A DNA stretch of 64,000 nucleotides from Fulvivirga ligni (GCF_021389935.1 NZ_CP089979.1:2399001-2463000); one strand, 5' to 3'. Shown: positions 1-8,788, counted from the stretch's first letter. Translations and numbers: made by a program. The notes: generated by a model not told the origin, from the letters alone.

Positions 1-457
1 TGATGAAGTTGTTGTATCTCTGATTGAACTCATAGTAGACAGTGTCGTTTACTTGAACTTCTACACCGTCAATTCTCCTTAACGTTGGATTGATGTCGTA
101 ATTAAGACATATAAAATCTCCGCTATAAGGAGGTAAGCCTAAATCATCTGCATCAGAAAAAGTTGCTAATTCATCAGGTAGTACGTCAAATTGCGGGTCA
201 AACCTTTGACCTGATTTATTGAAATATATCTTATTGCTGAAGGGGTAGTTACTTTCTTCAGGGCCTAAACCTACATCGCCGTCGCCATCTTCAAAGTCAA
301 CACTCACAATTAGAGAGTCTGCATCAGGAAAATTTCCAAGTTTAAACTGAACGTAGTTAAAGTCTATATGCGGTTGATCAGGGTAGTTTGGAGCATCAAA
401 ACATGAGCTGGCTGTAAGGCCAATAGTAATTATAAGAAGTAAAGTGTTTATCTTCAT
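1..457 (-). CDS. Partial secreted lipoprotein, C-terminus beyond the window
   Basis: This gene starts at 457 and stays open through the left edge, giving the first 152 residues. It begins with a short hydrophobic signal peptide that ends in a lipobox (T-A-S-S-C, Cys at about residue 19), so it should be a lipid-anchored envelope protein. The mature part has an acidic stretch with a DFEDGDGDVG motif, which is common in Bacteroidota surface lipoproteins of unknown role. I do not recognise a characterised family. It is divergent from the LuxE-like gene that starts 44 bases away, so the two share a short promoter region. The missing C-terminus prevents any functional call. Confidence 0.8.
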   Translation of the reverse strand, partial: MKINTLLLIITIGLTASSCFDAPNYPDQPHIDFNYVQFKLGNFPDADSLIVSVDFEDGDGDVGLGPEESNYPFSNKIYFNKSGQRFDPQFDVLPDELATFSDADDLGLPPYSGDFICLNYDINPTLRRIDGVEVQVNDTVYYEFNQRYNNFI

Positions 458-500
458 GGCGTGGTTTTATAAGCACAATTGTACTAAAATTAACTAACGA

Positions 501-1496
501 TTGAATTCTTTTAAAAGTTTTTCAAAACAAATATTTGATTTACAGCCTTCAGGTTTTGAAACATTAACTTTAGAAATATTCAAATACCAGGCCGAAAATA
601 ATGAGGTATATAAAAACTATTTGAATCATTTAAAGATTCAGCCAAAGGATGTGAATCAAACATCTGATATACCATTTTTGCCTATCTCATTTTTTAAAAC
701 TCAAAATGTAATTACAGGTAGCTGGCAACCTTCCGGCTATTTTGAAAGCAGCGGTACCACAGGACAAAGTACCAGTAAGCATGCGGTATATGATGAAGTG
801 TTTTACCTGAAAAATACAGAGAAAATATTCAATCATTTTTACGGACCATTGGAGGGGTATCATTTTCTAGCCTTGTTGCCTGCATATCTTGAAAGAACTG
901 GCTCTTCGTTAGTTCTAATGGCTGATTATTTCATCAAGGAGTCGGGGTCAGATATGAGTGGGTTTTACCTCAATAATTTGGATGCTCTGGTGAGTCAAAT
1001 CGAAGCTATTCGCAGGAGGGAGGATGGTAGGCAGATTGTTCTTTTAGGTGTTTCGTTTGCTTTGCTGGACCTGGCTGAGGAATACAACTGCGACCTTTCA
1101 GATGTAATAGTTATGGAGACTGGAGGGATGAAAGGCAGAAGGAAAGAAATGATTCGGGCAGAATTGCATCAGGTATTAAAAAGTAGTTTCAATACACATT
1201 CGGTGCATTCAGAATATGGTATGACAGAGCTTATGTCGCAGGCTTATTCAGACGGTGATGGTAAGTTTAAAACACCACCCTGGATGAGGATAGTGCTACG
1301 TGATTTAAATGATCCTTTTGATTTAAAATCTGGTAGAAGGTCTGGAGGGATCAATGTGATAGACCTGGCTAACTTCCACAGCTGTGCGTTCATTGAAACT
1401 CAGGATATAGGTAGTTATGTGTCTGATGATGAGGTAGAAATACTGGGCAGATTTGATAATTCTGATATCCGTGGCTGTAATTTAATGGTAAGTTAA
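501..1496 (+). CDS. LuxE-like acyl-protein synthetase / acyltransferase
   Basis: The 331-residue protein resembles the LuxE acyl-protein synthetase family of the ANL (adenylating) superfamily. LuxE enzymes activate or carry fatty acyl groups in fatty-acid reductase complexes. The Ser/Thr/Gly-rich ESSGTTGQS motif near residue 82 matches the nucleotide-binding loop, and HSEYGMTEL near residue 240 matches a later ANL-type motif. No signal peptide is present, so it is cytoplasmic. The start is a TTG at 501: an in-frame TAA at 495-497 rules out anything longer. No luxC-type reductase is adjacent, so this is not a luminescence operon. Substrate is unknown. Confidence 0.75.
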   Translation: MNSFKSFSKQIFDLQPSGFETLTLEIFKYQAENNEVYKNYLNHLKIQPKDVNQTSDIPFLPISFFKTQNVITGSWQPSGYFESSGTTGQSTSKHAVYDEVFYLKNTEKIFNHFYGPLEGYHFLALLPAYLERTGSSLVLMADYFIKESGSDMSGFYLNNLDALVSQIEAIRRREDGRQIVLLGVSFALLDLAEEYNCDLSDVIVMETGGMKGRRKEMIRAELHQVLKSSFNTHSVHSEYGMTELMSQAYSDGDGKFKTPPWMRIVLRDLNDPFDLKSGRRSGGINVIDLANFHSCAFIETQDIGSYVSDDEVEILGRFDNSDIRGCNLMVS

Positions 1497-1596
1497 GTTA
1501 TTGTTTTATTGCTAGGTAAATTCATATTTATTTTGAATATTACGATTTAGTTTAATACATTTGATTCGCGTTGTACATTGTTAAATCATCTTTATT

Positions 1597-1728
1597 ATGA
1601 AATTTAGACTGCTTTTAGTGCTTTTAGTTGTTTTTGGATTGTCTGCTTGTAGCCAATATACTTGCCCTACATATTCTAAGAAGGATGTAGAGAAAAAAGA
1701 AAACACTATTAGTCAGGAGAAAATATAA
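1597..1728 (+). CDS. 43-residue lipoprotein
   Basis: A short reading frame encodes a signal peptide of hydrophobic Leu/Val residues ending in the lipobox L-S-A-C (Cys18). A 25-residue mature tail follows, with the motif YTCPTYSKKD and then a Lys/Glu-rich end. Tiny lipoproteins with a CPTY motif recur in Bacteroidota as I remember them, but none has a known function. The ATG is preceded by an A/T-rich stretch and the gene is followed by a good terminator, which supports a separately transcribed gene. It lies between the LuxE-like gene and adenine deaminase. Confidence 0.7.
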   Translation: MKFRLLLVLLVVFGLSACSQYTCPTYSKKDVEKKENTISQEKI

Positions 1729-1784
1729 TTCTGCTTTTTTCTAGGTCATATGGCCTAGAATTTACAGTTTTTTGAAAAATATTT

Positions 1785-1812
1785 AATCACACCCCTCAAG
1801 GTGTGATTTTAT
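1785..1812 (+). terminator. Rho-independent terminator after the small lipoprotein
   Basis: A 9-bp perfect stem (1785-1793 with 1800-1808) encloses a 6-base loop and runs into a T-rich tract. It separates the small lipoprotein from adenine deaminase. A second, weaker inverted repeat (1739-1745 with 1754-1760) lies just upstream. Confidence 0.7.
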
Positions 1813-1877
1813 TCTTTATACCGTGTTCACTTTAATTTTTGACTGTATATTTTAGTGGAAATTAAATATACAGTGAT

Positions 1878-3500
1878 ATGCATAAAATTGAAGGCAAGAT
1901 AGTAGATGTAGTCAATAGAAGAATCTTTGAAGGCAGCATCTCTATTGAATCAGGTAAAATTACAGAGGTAAATGAGCATCCTGTAAGTGACGCTCGTTTC
2001 ATTCTTCCTGGCCTTGTAGATGCTCATATTCATATTGAGAGCTCTATGTTGGTGCCTTCAGAGTTTGCTAAGCTGGCCGTAGTTCACGGTACCATTGCCA
2101 CAGTATCTGATCCTCACGAAATTGCCAATGTTTTAGGCGTTGCTGGTGTTGAATTTATGATTCAGGACGGCCAACAAGTGCCCTTGAAATTTAATTTTGG
2201 AGCCCCATCTTGCGTGCCTGCCACCCCTTTTGAGACTGCTGGCGCAGAGATCAATGCTGACGACATTGTCTATTTGTTAAAGAAACCAGAAATTAAATAT
2301 CTGGCCGAAATGATGAATTGGCCGGGCGTACTTAATAGAGATCCTTTGGTAATGACTAAGATTAATATAGCCAAAGAGCTGGGCAAGCCTATAGATGGTC
2401 ATGCTCCCGGATTAAAAGGGTATAATGCTAAAAACTATATAGACGCTGATATTTCTACTGACCATGAGTGCTTTACCATAGAGGAAGCGCTGGATAAGTT
2501 AAAATATGGAATGAAAATACTGATCAGAGAGGGGAGTGCTGCCAAGAATTTCGAAGCACTTATTCCTTTAATGAAAGATCACGCTGCTCAGCTGATGTTT
2601 TGTTCTGATGATAAGCACCCCGATAATTTAATAGAAGGCCATATCAATCAATTGGTGAACAGAGCCTTGGCTTATGATCATGATTTGTTTGATGTGCTCA
2701 CCGCAGCCTCCGTTAACCCTGTAAAACATTATAATCTTGAAATGGGCTTGTTGCAGCCAGGTGATGCCGCTGATTTTTTAGTGGCGGATAGTATTGAGCC
2801 TTTGAGCATAGTAGAAACCTGGATAGATGGTGAAAAAGTGGCCGAAAATGGAAAGGCTTTATTTGATGCTGTTTCGCCCGAACCTATTAATGCTTTTAAG
2901 GCTACAGCTAAGAACCTAGAGGAATTTAAGCTTGATGTAACAGGTGCTGAAGTTAGGGTAATAGAAGCACTCGATGGACAGTTGGTAACAACTGAAAAAT
3001 GGGTTGATTCAGCCCTAATAAATAATCCAACTCAATCTTCTACGGAAGCAGATGTGTTGAAGTTTGTGGTGGTTAACCGTTATCAGGATGTAACGCCGGC
3101 CTTAGCTTATATCGCTAATTTTGGATTGAAAGAAGGGGCCATAGCCTCATCTGTCGGTCACGATAGTCATAATATTTTGGCGGTTGGTGTAGATGATGAA
3201 AGTATTCAGCGGGTAGTCAATTTGCTTGTTGAAAATCAAGGTGGGGTAGCAGCTGTCGGGAAAGGTAAAGAAATGGTTTTGCCATTGCCTGTAGCTGGTC
3301 TTATGTCACTTGAAGATGGAGTGAAAGTGGGAAAGAAATATGAGGCCATTGATGCCTATGCTAAAGAATTGGGATCTCCATTAACCTCGCCTTTTATGAG
3401 TTTGTCATTTATGGCGCTCCTTGTGATTCCTTCTCTGAAGTTAAGCGACAAAGGGTTGTTTAATGGAGATCAATTCGAATTTGTATCACTTTTTAGGTAA
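1878..3500 (+). CDS. ade: Adenine deaminase
   Basis: The 540-residue protein is a metal-dependent amidohydrolase that converts adenine to hypoxanthine and ammonia in purine salvage. The signature LPGLVDAHIHIESSM lies near residues 43-57 and contains the HxH metal ligands. Further marks are SDPHE near residue 91, GHAPG near residue 175, TDHE near residue 193, and FCSDDKHP near residue 239. The C-terminal half carries the adenine-deaminase-specific domain, including SVGHDSHN. Length is close to that of bacterial Ade proteins. The ATG at 1878 follows an A/T-rich leader. The last 15 bases overlap the end of the convergent serine hydrolase gene. Confidence 0.93.
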   Translation: MHKIEGKIVDVVNRRIFEGSISIESGKITEVNEHPVSDARFILPGLVDAHIHIESSMLVPSEFAKLAVVHGTIATVSDPHEIANVLGVAGVEFMIQDGQQVPLKFNFGAPSCVPATPFETAGAEINADDIVYLLKKPEIKYLAEMMNWPGVLNRDPLVMTKINIAKELGKPIDGHAPGLKGYNAKNYIDADISTDHECFTIEEALDKLKYGMKILIREGSAAKNFEALIPLMKDHAAQLMFCSDDKHPDNLIEGHINQLVNRALAYDHDLFDVLTAASVNPVKHYNLEMGLLQPGDAADFLVADSIEPLSIVETWIDGEKVAENGKALFDAVSPEPINAFKATAKNLEEFKLDVTGAEVRVIEALDGQLVTTEKWVDSALINNPTQSSTEADVLKFVVVNRYQDVTPALAYIANFGLKEGAIASSVGHDSHNILAVGVDDESIQRVVNLLVENQGGVAAVGKGKEMVLPLPVAGLMSLEDGVKVGKKYEAIDAYAKELGSPLTSPFMSLSFMALLVIPSLKLSDKGLFNGDQFEFVSLFR

Positions 3501-4736
3501 AGCATCAGCGGAAGCTAATAAATCGTCATGGCCGAATTCTTCATAATATCTCTTGAAGAATTCTGTCATTACCAGATTGGAAAATTTGGAAGGTGCATTG
3601 GTTAAAATGCATATGCCAATATTCTTAGATCTGTCTAATGCTACGCCGCTTTTAAAGCCATTGGCATATCCTCCATGGTACACCAAAGTATCTTTTGGGT
3701 ATTCCATAATTCTCCATCCCATGCCGTAATAGCCCTCGCGCGGGGTGAATAGCTGGCTGAAATATGGATTCTTGACTCTAATTTGAATTACTGGCTTAAA
3801 CACCTGATCCAATACGGATGAAGGGATTACCTCTTCATTATTGCCAGTAATCGCTTTAAGCCACTGAGCCATATCATTAATGCTTGCATTGATTCCACCT
3901 GCAGCAGCTGTGTTGTAATAGCTTCTATGGAGCTGAGTTGGTACGTAAGACTTATTGCGATAGCCATGAGGTTCTGCCCGGTCCGTTTCGTTAATCATAG
4001 AATCATATGAAATTGATGCCGTTTTCATGTGTAAGGGCAAGAATATTCTCTTATAAATCAAGTCTTTAAAGTCCTGGCCAGTAGCTTTTTCTAATATGGG
4101 CTCTATAATCGAGTAAGCAATATTCTGATAGCTGTGTATTTCACCAGGATTTCTGCTCAAGCTTAAAGTAAATAGATTTTTTATCAAGGTATCTCTCGGT
4201 AGCTCGTCTTCTATTAAGGTAGAGAAGGCCTGATATTGAAAGCCAGCAGTATGAGATAATAAATGCCTTATAGTGATGCTGTCACAATAAGCAGGTAATG
4301 GTTGCGGGAGATAGTCAGATACATGGTCGGTCCAACGTATCATACTGTCTTTTACCTCCAGTCCAGCCAAAATAGCACTAAATCCTTTGGATACAGAAGC
4401 TAGTCTGAATAGGGTATTGGTGTCTACTGAATCTTTGCTATTGGCAGATTTAAAACCTAGGGCTACCTTATAAACCGGATATCCATCTTTTACAATGACT
4501 ACTGATGCCCCTGGTGTGTTCGTGCTGTTGAATTTATCATGGACAAACTCATCAAAGCTCTTTAGAAAGGCTTCTTGCTGATCGGTGAGTTCTAAAACCT
4601 CTGGCTCATTTTTTTTTGGTTCGCCGATAGGCTTTAATGATAAATGTCTTTCGTTCATTCCTATCAAAACCACGGCTAATACGGCCAATATGGAAGTGAT
4701 AGAAGTGTATATAAATATGACTTTACTTTTCTTCAA
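3486..4736 (-). CDS. Membrane-anchored serine hydrolase, class C beta-lactamase-like
   Basis: The 416-residue protein has an N-terminal membrane anchor (about residues 7-26) and then a serine hydrolase domain of the class C beta-lactamase / DD-peptidase fold. The SxxK motif is visible as S114-V-S-K117. A YxN-type motif (SYQN) follows near residue 203, and an HGG motif (YHGGYANG) near residue 355 corresponds to the KTG-like box. Members act as peptidases, esterases or penicillin-binding-like proteins, so true beta-lactamase activity should not be assumed. It lies 11 bases downstream of cysM on the same strand and may share its transcript. Its 3' end overlaps ade tail to tail. Confidence 0.85.
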   Translation of the reverse strand: MKKSKVIFIYTSITSILAVLAVVLIGMNERHLSLKPIGEPKKNEPEVLELTDQQEAFLKSFDEFVHDKFNSTNTPGASVVIVKDGYPVYKVALGFKSANSKDSVDTNTLFRLASVSKGFSAILAGLEVKDSMIRWTDHVSDYLPQPLPAYCDSITIRHLLSHTAGFQYQAFSTLIEDELPRDTLIKNLFTLSLSRNPGEIHSYQNIAYSIIEPILEKATGQDFKDLIYKRIFLPLHMKTASISYDSMINETDRAEPHGYRNKSYVPTQLHRSYYNTAAAGGINASINDMAQWLKAITGNNEEVIPSSVLDQVFKPVIQIRVKNPYFSQLFTPREGYYGMGWRIMEYPKDTLVYHGGYANGFKSGVALDRSKNIGICILTNAPSKFSNLVMTEFFKRYYEEFGHDDLLASADALPKK

Positions 4737-4747
4737 ATTACATTCTC

Positions 4748-5626
4748 TTAATCAAAAAGGTCCGAGCTTAAATAACGATCCCCTCTGTCACACACAATAA
4801 AAACTATAGTTCCCTCATTAATTTCTTCAGCTACCTGAATGGCCGCCGAAAGTGCTCCTCCTGAGCTCATGCCTGATAATATGCCTTCTTCCTTGGCTAG
4901 TCTTTTGGCCATAGTTCTGGCACTGTCCTCGCTTATGTCGATAGTTCTATCCACTCTTGATGCATCAAAAATTTTCGGAAGAAATTCGGGAGACCATCTT
5001 CTGATCCCAGGAATCTTTGAGCCTTCCGTAGGTTGTGTGCCAACTATCTGAATATTAGGATTTTGCTCTTTTAAGAATTTAGAAACCCCCATAATAGTTC
5101 CCGTGGTACCCATGGCAGAAACAAAGTGAGTCACCTTTTGGTTAGTGTCTTTCCATATTTCCGGGCCGGTAGTATTATAATGCATCCCGTAGTTATCCGG
5201 ATTTGCAAATTGGTTTAGCATGAAATAACCCTCTTCGTTGGCCATTTTTTCAGCTAACTCTCTAGAATACTCTATGGTTTTATCTGCAGGAGTTAAGACT
5301 ACTTCAGCGCCATAAGCCTTCATAGCAAGTACTCGCTCTCGGGTAGAATTCTCTGGCATAAGCAGAGTCATGTTTAAACCAAAAGTCTGAGCTATCATGG
5401 CTAGTGCAATTCCTGTGTTTCCGCTGGTAGCTTCAACAAGTTTATCGCCTTTTTTAATTTCTCCTCTGTCTAGCGCACCTTTGATCATGCCATAAGCTGC
5501 ACGATCTTTTACGCTGCCGCCAGGATTATTACCTTCAAGCTTACCAAAAATCTTTACGTTGGGTTTATTATATATATTTTGGATCTCCACTAAAGGAGTG
5601 TTTCCAATAAGTTCGAATAGAGTCAT
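4748..5626 (-). CDS. cysM: Cysteine synthase (O-acetylserine sulfhydrylase, CysM type)
   Basis: This 292-residue PLP enzyme makes cysteine from O-acetylserine and sulfide. The PLP lysine is K40 in the PGGSVKDRA motif. The substrate loop EATSGNTG lies near residue 64, and the glycine-rich phosphate-binding loop is GTTGT near residue 173. Short length and sequence pattern match CysM more than CysK, although the two are hard to separate by eye. Its ATG overlaps the stop of the serine acetyltransferase gene by one base (TAATG), so the two are translationally coupled and make consecutive steps of cysteine synthesis. Confidence 0.92.
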   Translation of the reverse strand: MTLFELIGNTPLVEIQNIYNKPNVKIFGKLEGNNPGGSVKDRAAYGMIKGALDRGEIKKGDKLVEATSGNTGIALAMIAQTFGLNMTLLMPENSTRERVLAMKAYGAEVVLTPADKTIEYSRELAEKMANEEGYFMLNQFANPDNYGMHYNTTGPEIWKDTNQKVTHFVSAMGTTGTIMGVSKFLKEQNPNIQIVGTQPTEGSKIPGIRRWSPEFLPKIFDASRVDRTIDISEDSARTMAKRLAKEEGILSGMSSGGALSAAIQVAEEINEGTIVFIVCDRGDRYLSSDLFD

Positions 5627-6450
5627 TATGGTTTGTAAATAATAGTGTCTACACTTTTGTCTAAATCGTTATGCATGTGCGCTTTATAGTAGAGCTTGCT
5701 CTTCGGAGCCACGCTACTGGTGAGCCAAACATTTCCGCCAATTACAGAGTTATGACCAACTACAGTACTACCTCCCAGAATAGTAGCACCGGCATAAATT
5801 ACCACATGGTCTTCTATGGTCGGATGCCTTTTTATGGATGCATCTTCTTTGTTTACACTCAAAGCTCCTAAAGTCACGCCTTGGTATATTTTTACATGCT
5901 GCCCGATTTCGGTGGTCTCTCCAATCACAATGCCTGTGCCGTGGTCAATGCAAAAATATTCAGCAATACTAGCGCCAGGATGAATATCTATACCAGTTTT
6001 GCTATGCGCATATTCGGTTATGAGTCTTGGTATATTATTGATGTTCTGTTTGTATAGCTGATGAGCCACGCGGTAAGCAGCGATAGCATAAAAGCCAGGA
6101 TAGGCTCTGACAATTTCATCCTTACTCTTTGCTGCCGGATCACCCATGAAGGTGGCTTCAATATCTGTTTCCAGCTTTTTATATATGGTTTCTAATGCAT
6201 CATAGAAGGTTTCTATTATGTCAGCATTATGTTGGCCATTATTATTCTTGGCTAATATTCTATTGAGCTGCTGTTTGGATTCCTGAATGTTGGCTTCCAA
6301 ACCTTCCAAAGTATCAACAGGAGTATTAGCGAAACTTGGAAAAAGTATGCCTATAAGATGTTCGAAATACTGATGAATCATCGAAGAAGTAGGGCACTCG
6401 GTACAATTAGAATGTGATTGATATAGTCGGTTGATGAAATTCTTGTCCAT
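5626..6450 (-). CDS. cysE: Serine O-acetyltransferase
   Basis: The 274-residue protein transfers acetyl from acetyl-CoA to serine, giving the substrate for the next gene, cysM. An alpha-helical N-terminal half is followed by a left-handed beta-helix of hexapeptide repeats from about residue 155. Recognisable motifs are GIDIHPGA, FIDHGTG-like (FCIDHGTG) and VTLGAL, with the catalytic-site His in the DHGTG segment. An ATG at 6450 begins MDKNFINRL. The gene is first in a cysE-cysM operon and is divergent from the ABC transporter gene, with about 230 bases between the two starts. Confidence 0.92.
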   Translation of the reverse strand: MDKNFINRLYQSHSNCTECPTSSMIHQYFEHLIGILFPSFANTPVDTLEGLEANIQESKQQLNRILAKNNNGQHNADIIETFYDALETIYKKLETDIEATFMGDPAAKSKDEIVRAYPGFYAIAAYRVAHQLYKQNINNIPRLITEYAHSKTGIDIHPGASIAEYFCIDHGTGIVIGETTEIGQHVKIYQGVTLGALSVNKEDASIKRHPTIEDHVVIYAGATILGGSTVVGHNSVIGGNVWLTSSVAPKSKLYYKAHMHNDLDKSVDTIIYKP

Positions 6451-6517
6451 GGGTTAACGCAAGATTAACACTTTAATTTCAATATGAACGGGCAGATGTG
6501 TTGAATGTTTCATCGTG

Positions 6518-6643
6518 CGGTCACTATGTTTGATATCGGACACTCTGTTTCATTAGCGGACGTGAAAATGAATAGATTAAGTTATGGAAATCCTTAAATT
6601 AGCCTTTCTGAGCCGATTGTAGTACTTGGCATATTTATTGGCA
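6518..6643 (+). promoter_or_regulatory. Possible sigma-54 promoter with upstream repeat sites
   Basis: At 6627-6643 the sequence TGGCATATTTATTGGCA resembles a -24/-12 sigma-54 element (TGGC, then TTGC), with the second half one base off the usual spacing. About 75-110 bases upstream are repeats on one strand: CGGTCACTATGTTT (6518-6531), CGGACACTCTGTTT (6537-6550) and a partial CGGAC (6557-6561), spaced 19-20 bases. This arrangement fits enhancer sites for a sigma-54 activator driving the ABC-TolC genes. It is a sequence resemblance only. Confidence 0.4.
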
Positions 6644-6679
6644 AACAGGTAATTGATGTTAAATCAGAAACGAACAGGT

Positions 6680-7366
6680 ATGATCAAACTAAACAATGTT
6701 GATAAGTACGTAGACTCCCGTTTTCAGCGGACCTTTATACTGAAAGGTGTAGACCTTGAAGTGGAGCAAGGGGAGTTCGTAACAATAATGGGGCCTAGTG
6801 GAGCCGGAAAATCCAGCTTAATGAATATTATAGGTATGCTGGATGAGCCTTCGCAAGGTGAATACTTCTTCTTTGATGAGCCTGTTCATAAAATGAAGGA
6901 AAGAAAGAAGTCTGAAATGCATAAGCATTACATCGGCTTTATCTTCCAGGCCTATCACCTGATAGACGAACTTACAGTTTATGAAAACATTGAAACACCA
7001 CTATTATATAAAGGTGTGAAAAGTGCTCAGCGTAAGAGTATGGTGGCAGAAATGTTAGATCGTTTTCAGATGGTGGCTAAGAAAGACTTATTTCCAGAAC
7101 AGCTATCAGGTGGTCAGCAGCAGCTGGTGGGTGTGGCGAGAGCCATTATCGGCCAACCGAAATTATTGCTTGCAGATGAACCTACAGGAAACCTCCATAG
7201 TGAGCAAGGTGATGAGATCATGAGCATTTTCCAAAAGCTCAACCAGGAGGGGATGACTATTATACAAGTAACACACTCCGAAAAAGCAGCATCTTATGGA
7301 AGTCGTGTAGTGAGGCTGGTGGATGGTGCTATAGTTTCTGATACCAAAGAAAAAATGCATTCTTAA
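6680..7366 (+). CDS. ABC transporter ATP-binding protein, MacB/LolD type
   Basis: The 228-residue ATPase belongs to the MacB/LolD group that powers FtsX-type permeases. Walker A is GPSGAGKSS near residue 40, the signature motif is LSGGQQQ near residue 142, and Walker B is LLLADEPTGN near residue 162. A Q-loop (IFQAY) and H-loop (VTHSE) are also present. I chose the ATG at 6680, which gives the family start MIKLNNV; an in-frame ATG at 6656 or TTG at 6653 would add eight or nine residues. It is six bases upstream of a TolC gene. No permease or periplasmic adaptor gene is nearby, so its membrane partner must be encoded elsewhere. Confidence 0.9.
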   Translation: MIKLNNVDKYVDSRFQRTFILKGVDLEVEQGEFVTIMGPSGAGKSSLMNIIGMLDEPSQGEYFFFDEPVHKMKERKKSEMHKHYIGFIFQAYHLIDELTVYENIETPLLYKGVKSAQRKSMVAEMLDRFQMVAKKDLFPEQLSGGQQQLVGVARAIIGQPKLLLADEPTGNLHSEQGDEIMSIFQKLNQEGMTIIQVTHSEKAASYGSRVVRLVDGAIVSDTKEKMHS

Positions 7367-7371
7367 AAATT

Positions 7372-8736
7372 ATGAAAAAGATATTCGTTTTTATACTAAG
7401 CCTTTCGGGGTTTGCGCCCCTTTATGCCCAAAATTCAGGCTCAGATACCACCTCTCTCACTTTTAAAGAGGCTGTAAGTCTTGCCGTGAAAAATAATGTG
7501 GTATTACAAAAACAGGAAAATGAGCTTGAGTTCAGTCAAGCACAAAAGGCTTCTGGAATTGCTTCTCTCGGCCCATCAGTGGAATTGAACGGCTACATGA
7601 GTCGTAACGATGGTAATTCTTTTAACCAGCAGGAAGGACGTGTAATCAATGGTAAACTTGATTATATGAATGCTAGCGTTGATGTTCAAATGGCTCTTTT
7701 CAATGGGTTTAACAGAGTGAATACCATGAGACAGAGGAATTTATTGGTTGACTATCAGGCCTATGCCTCCAAAAGATCTAAGCAGTTGGCCATTCAGCAG
7801 GTGGTAGCTCAGTATCTTCAATGTCTTTTAGATAGAGAACTCAATTACATCGACAAAAATAATCTTGAAGCCCAGCAGCAGAAGCTTGAGCAAATTACTG
7901 AGCAGGTGAAAGCAGGAAGTATAGCTGAGGTTGATCAGTATAATCAAACTTATCAGGTGAAGAATGCTGAGCTAGCGGTTTTACGTTCAAAAAACACTTT
8001 AGTAAATGATAAGGCGGCTCTTGCTTTGATGATTCAGAAGAACCCGGCAGATCCTTTCGTTTTGGTAGAGCCAGGATGGGAGCTGGATGAAGTTCAGAAT
8101 TTGGATTTGAATGAATTATATCAAAAAGCTATTGAGAATAGAGCAGATCTTAAAAGTGCAGAAGCTTTTGAGAGAGCTTCTCATTTAGGTTACAAGGCCG
8201 CACAAGGATTCTATTATCCTTCTCTATATGCTTTTTACTCTTATGGTTCAGCTTATAACTATGTACATGCTTCAGCAGCTATACCTGATCCTGCCAATAG
8301 ATCTTTCGAGCAGCAGTTTACAAAAGATAATACGCAAACTGTATACGGCCTAAGTCTTAATGTGCCTATTTTCAATGGCTTAAGAACTCGCACCAATGTG
8401 TCGCGGGCTAAAATAGACAAAGAAAATGCTGAATTGGATGCAGAGAATACCAAGCTCCAAATAAAGTCTGATGTGCTTAGCGCTTATCAAAACCTGAATG
8501 ATGCTGTAAATGCATATTTGGTATCTCAAACCCAACTTGAAGCCGCTGAAGTATCATTCGAGTTAGAAAGCGAAAGAAACAGATTGGGAATATCAGATTT
8601 AGTGCAATATACGCAGGCCAATCAGGATTATTTAACCGCTAAGAATGATGCCGCACAGGCAAAATATACCTTAATGTTTCAAAACCTATTATTAGAGTAT
8701 GCCATTGGTACGCTACAGTTTGAAAGCATACCTTAA
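7372..8736 (+). CDS. TolC-family outer membrane efflux protein
   Basis: The 454-residue protein has a signal peptide (about 1-19, ending in YAQ) and two repeated outer membrane efflux protein halves rich in long amphipathic helices, as in TolC. TolC trimers form the outer membrane channel and periplasmic tunnel of tripartite exporters or type I secretion. Features include TFKEAVSLAVKNN at the start of the mature region and a second repeat beginning near residue 240 (LYQKAIENR). It directly follows the ABC ATPase and is probably co-transcribed with it. The adaptor protein is not in the window, so the cargo cannot be predicted. Confidence 0.92.
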   Translation: MKKIFVFILSLSGFAPLYAQNSGSDTTSLTFKEAVSLAVKNNVVLQKQENELEFSQAQKASGIASLGPSVELNGYMSRNDGNSFNQQEGRVINGKLDYMNASVDVQMALFNGFNRVNTMRQRNLLVDYQAYASKRSKQLAIQQVVAQYLQCLLDRELNYIDKNNLEAQQQKLEQITEQVKAGSIAEVDQYNQTYQVKNAELAVLRSKNTLVNDKAALALMIQKNPADPFVLVEPGWELDEVQNLDLNELYQKAIENRADLKSAEAFERASHLGYKAAQGFYYPSLYAFYSYGSAYNYVHASAAIPDPANRSFEQQFTKDNTQTVYGLSLNVPIFNGLRTRTNVSRAKIDKENAELDAENTKLQIKSDVLSAYQNLNDAVNAYLVSQTQLEAAEVSFELESERNRLGISDLVQYTQANQDYLTAKNDAAQAKYTLMFQNLLLEYAIGTLQFESIP

Positions 8737-8788
8737 AATCTTGAGATTCTTAAATTCTTCCAATGCTATATTTATAAAATATATTTGC

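Noticed and set aside
1739-1760. Inverted repeat as a second terminator
   Set aside because: The 7-bp stem is weak and lies just before a better terminator at 1785; it may be chance.
3486-4736. Calling the serine hydrolase an antibiotic beta-lactamase
   Set aside because: Only the fold motifs are visible. Most membrane-anchored members of this group in Bacteroidota are peptidases or esterases.
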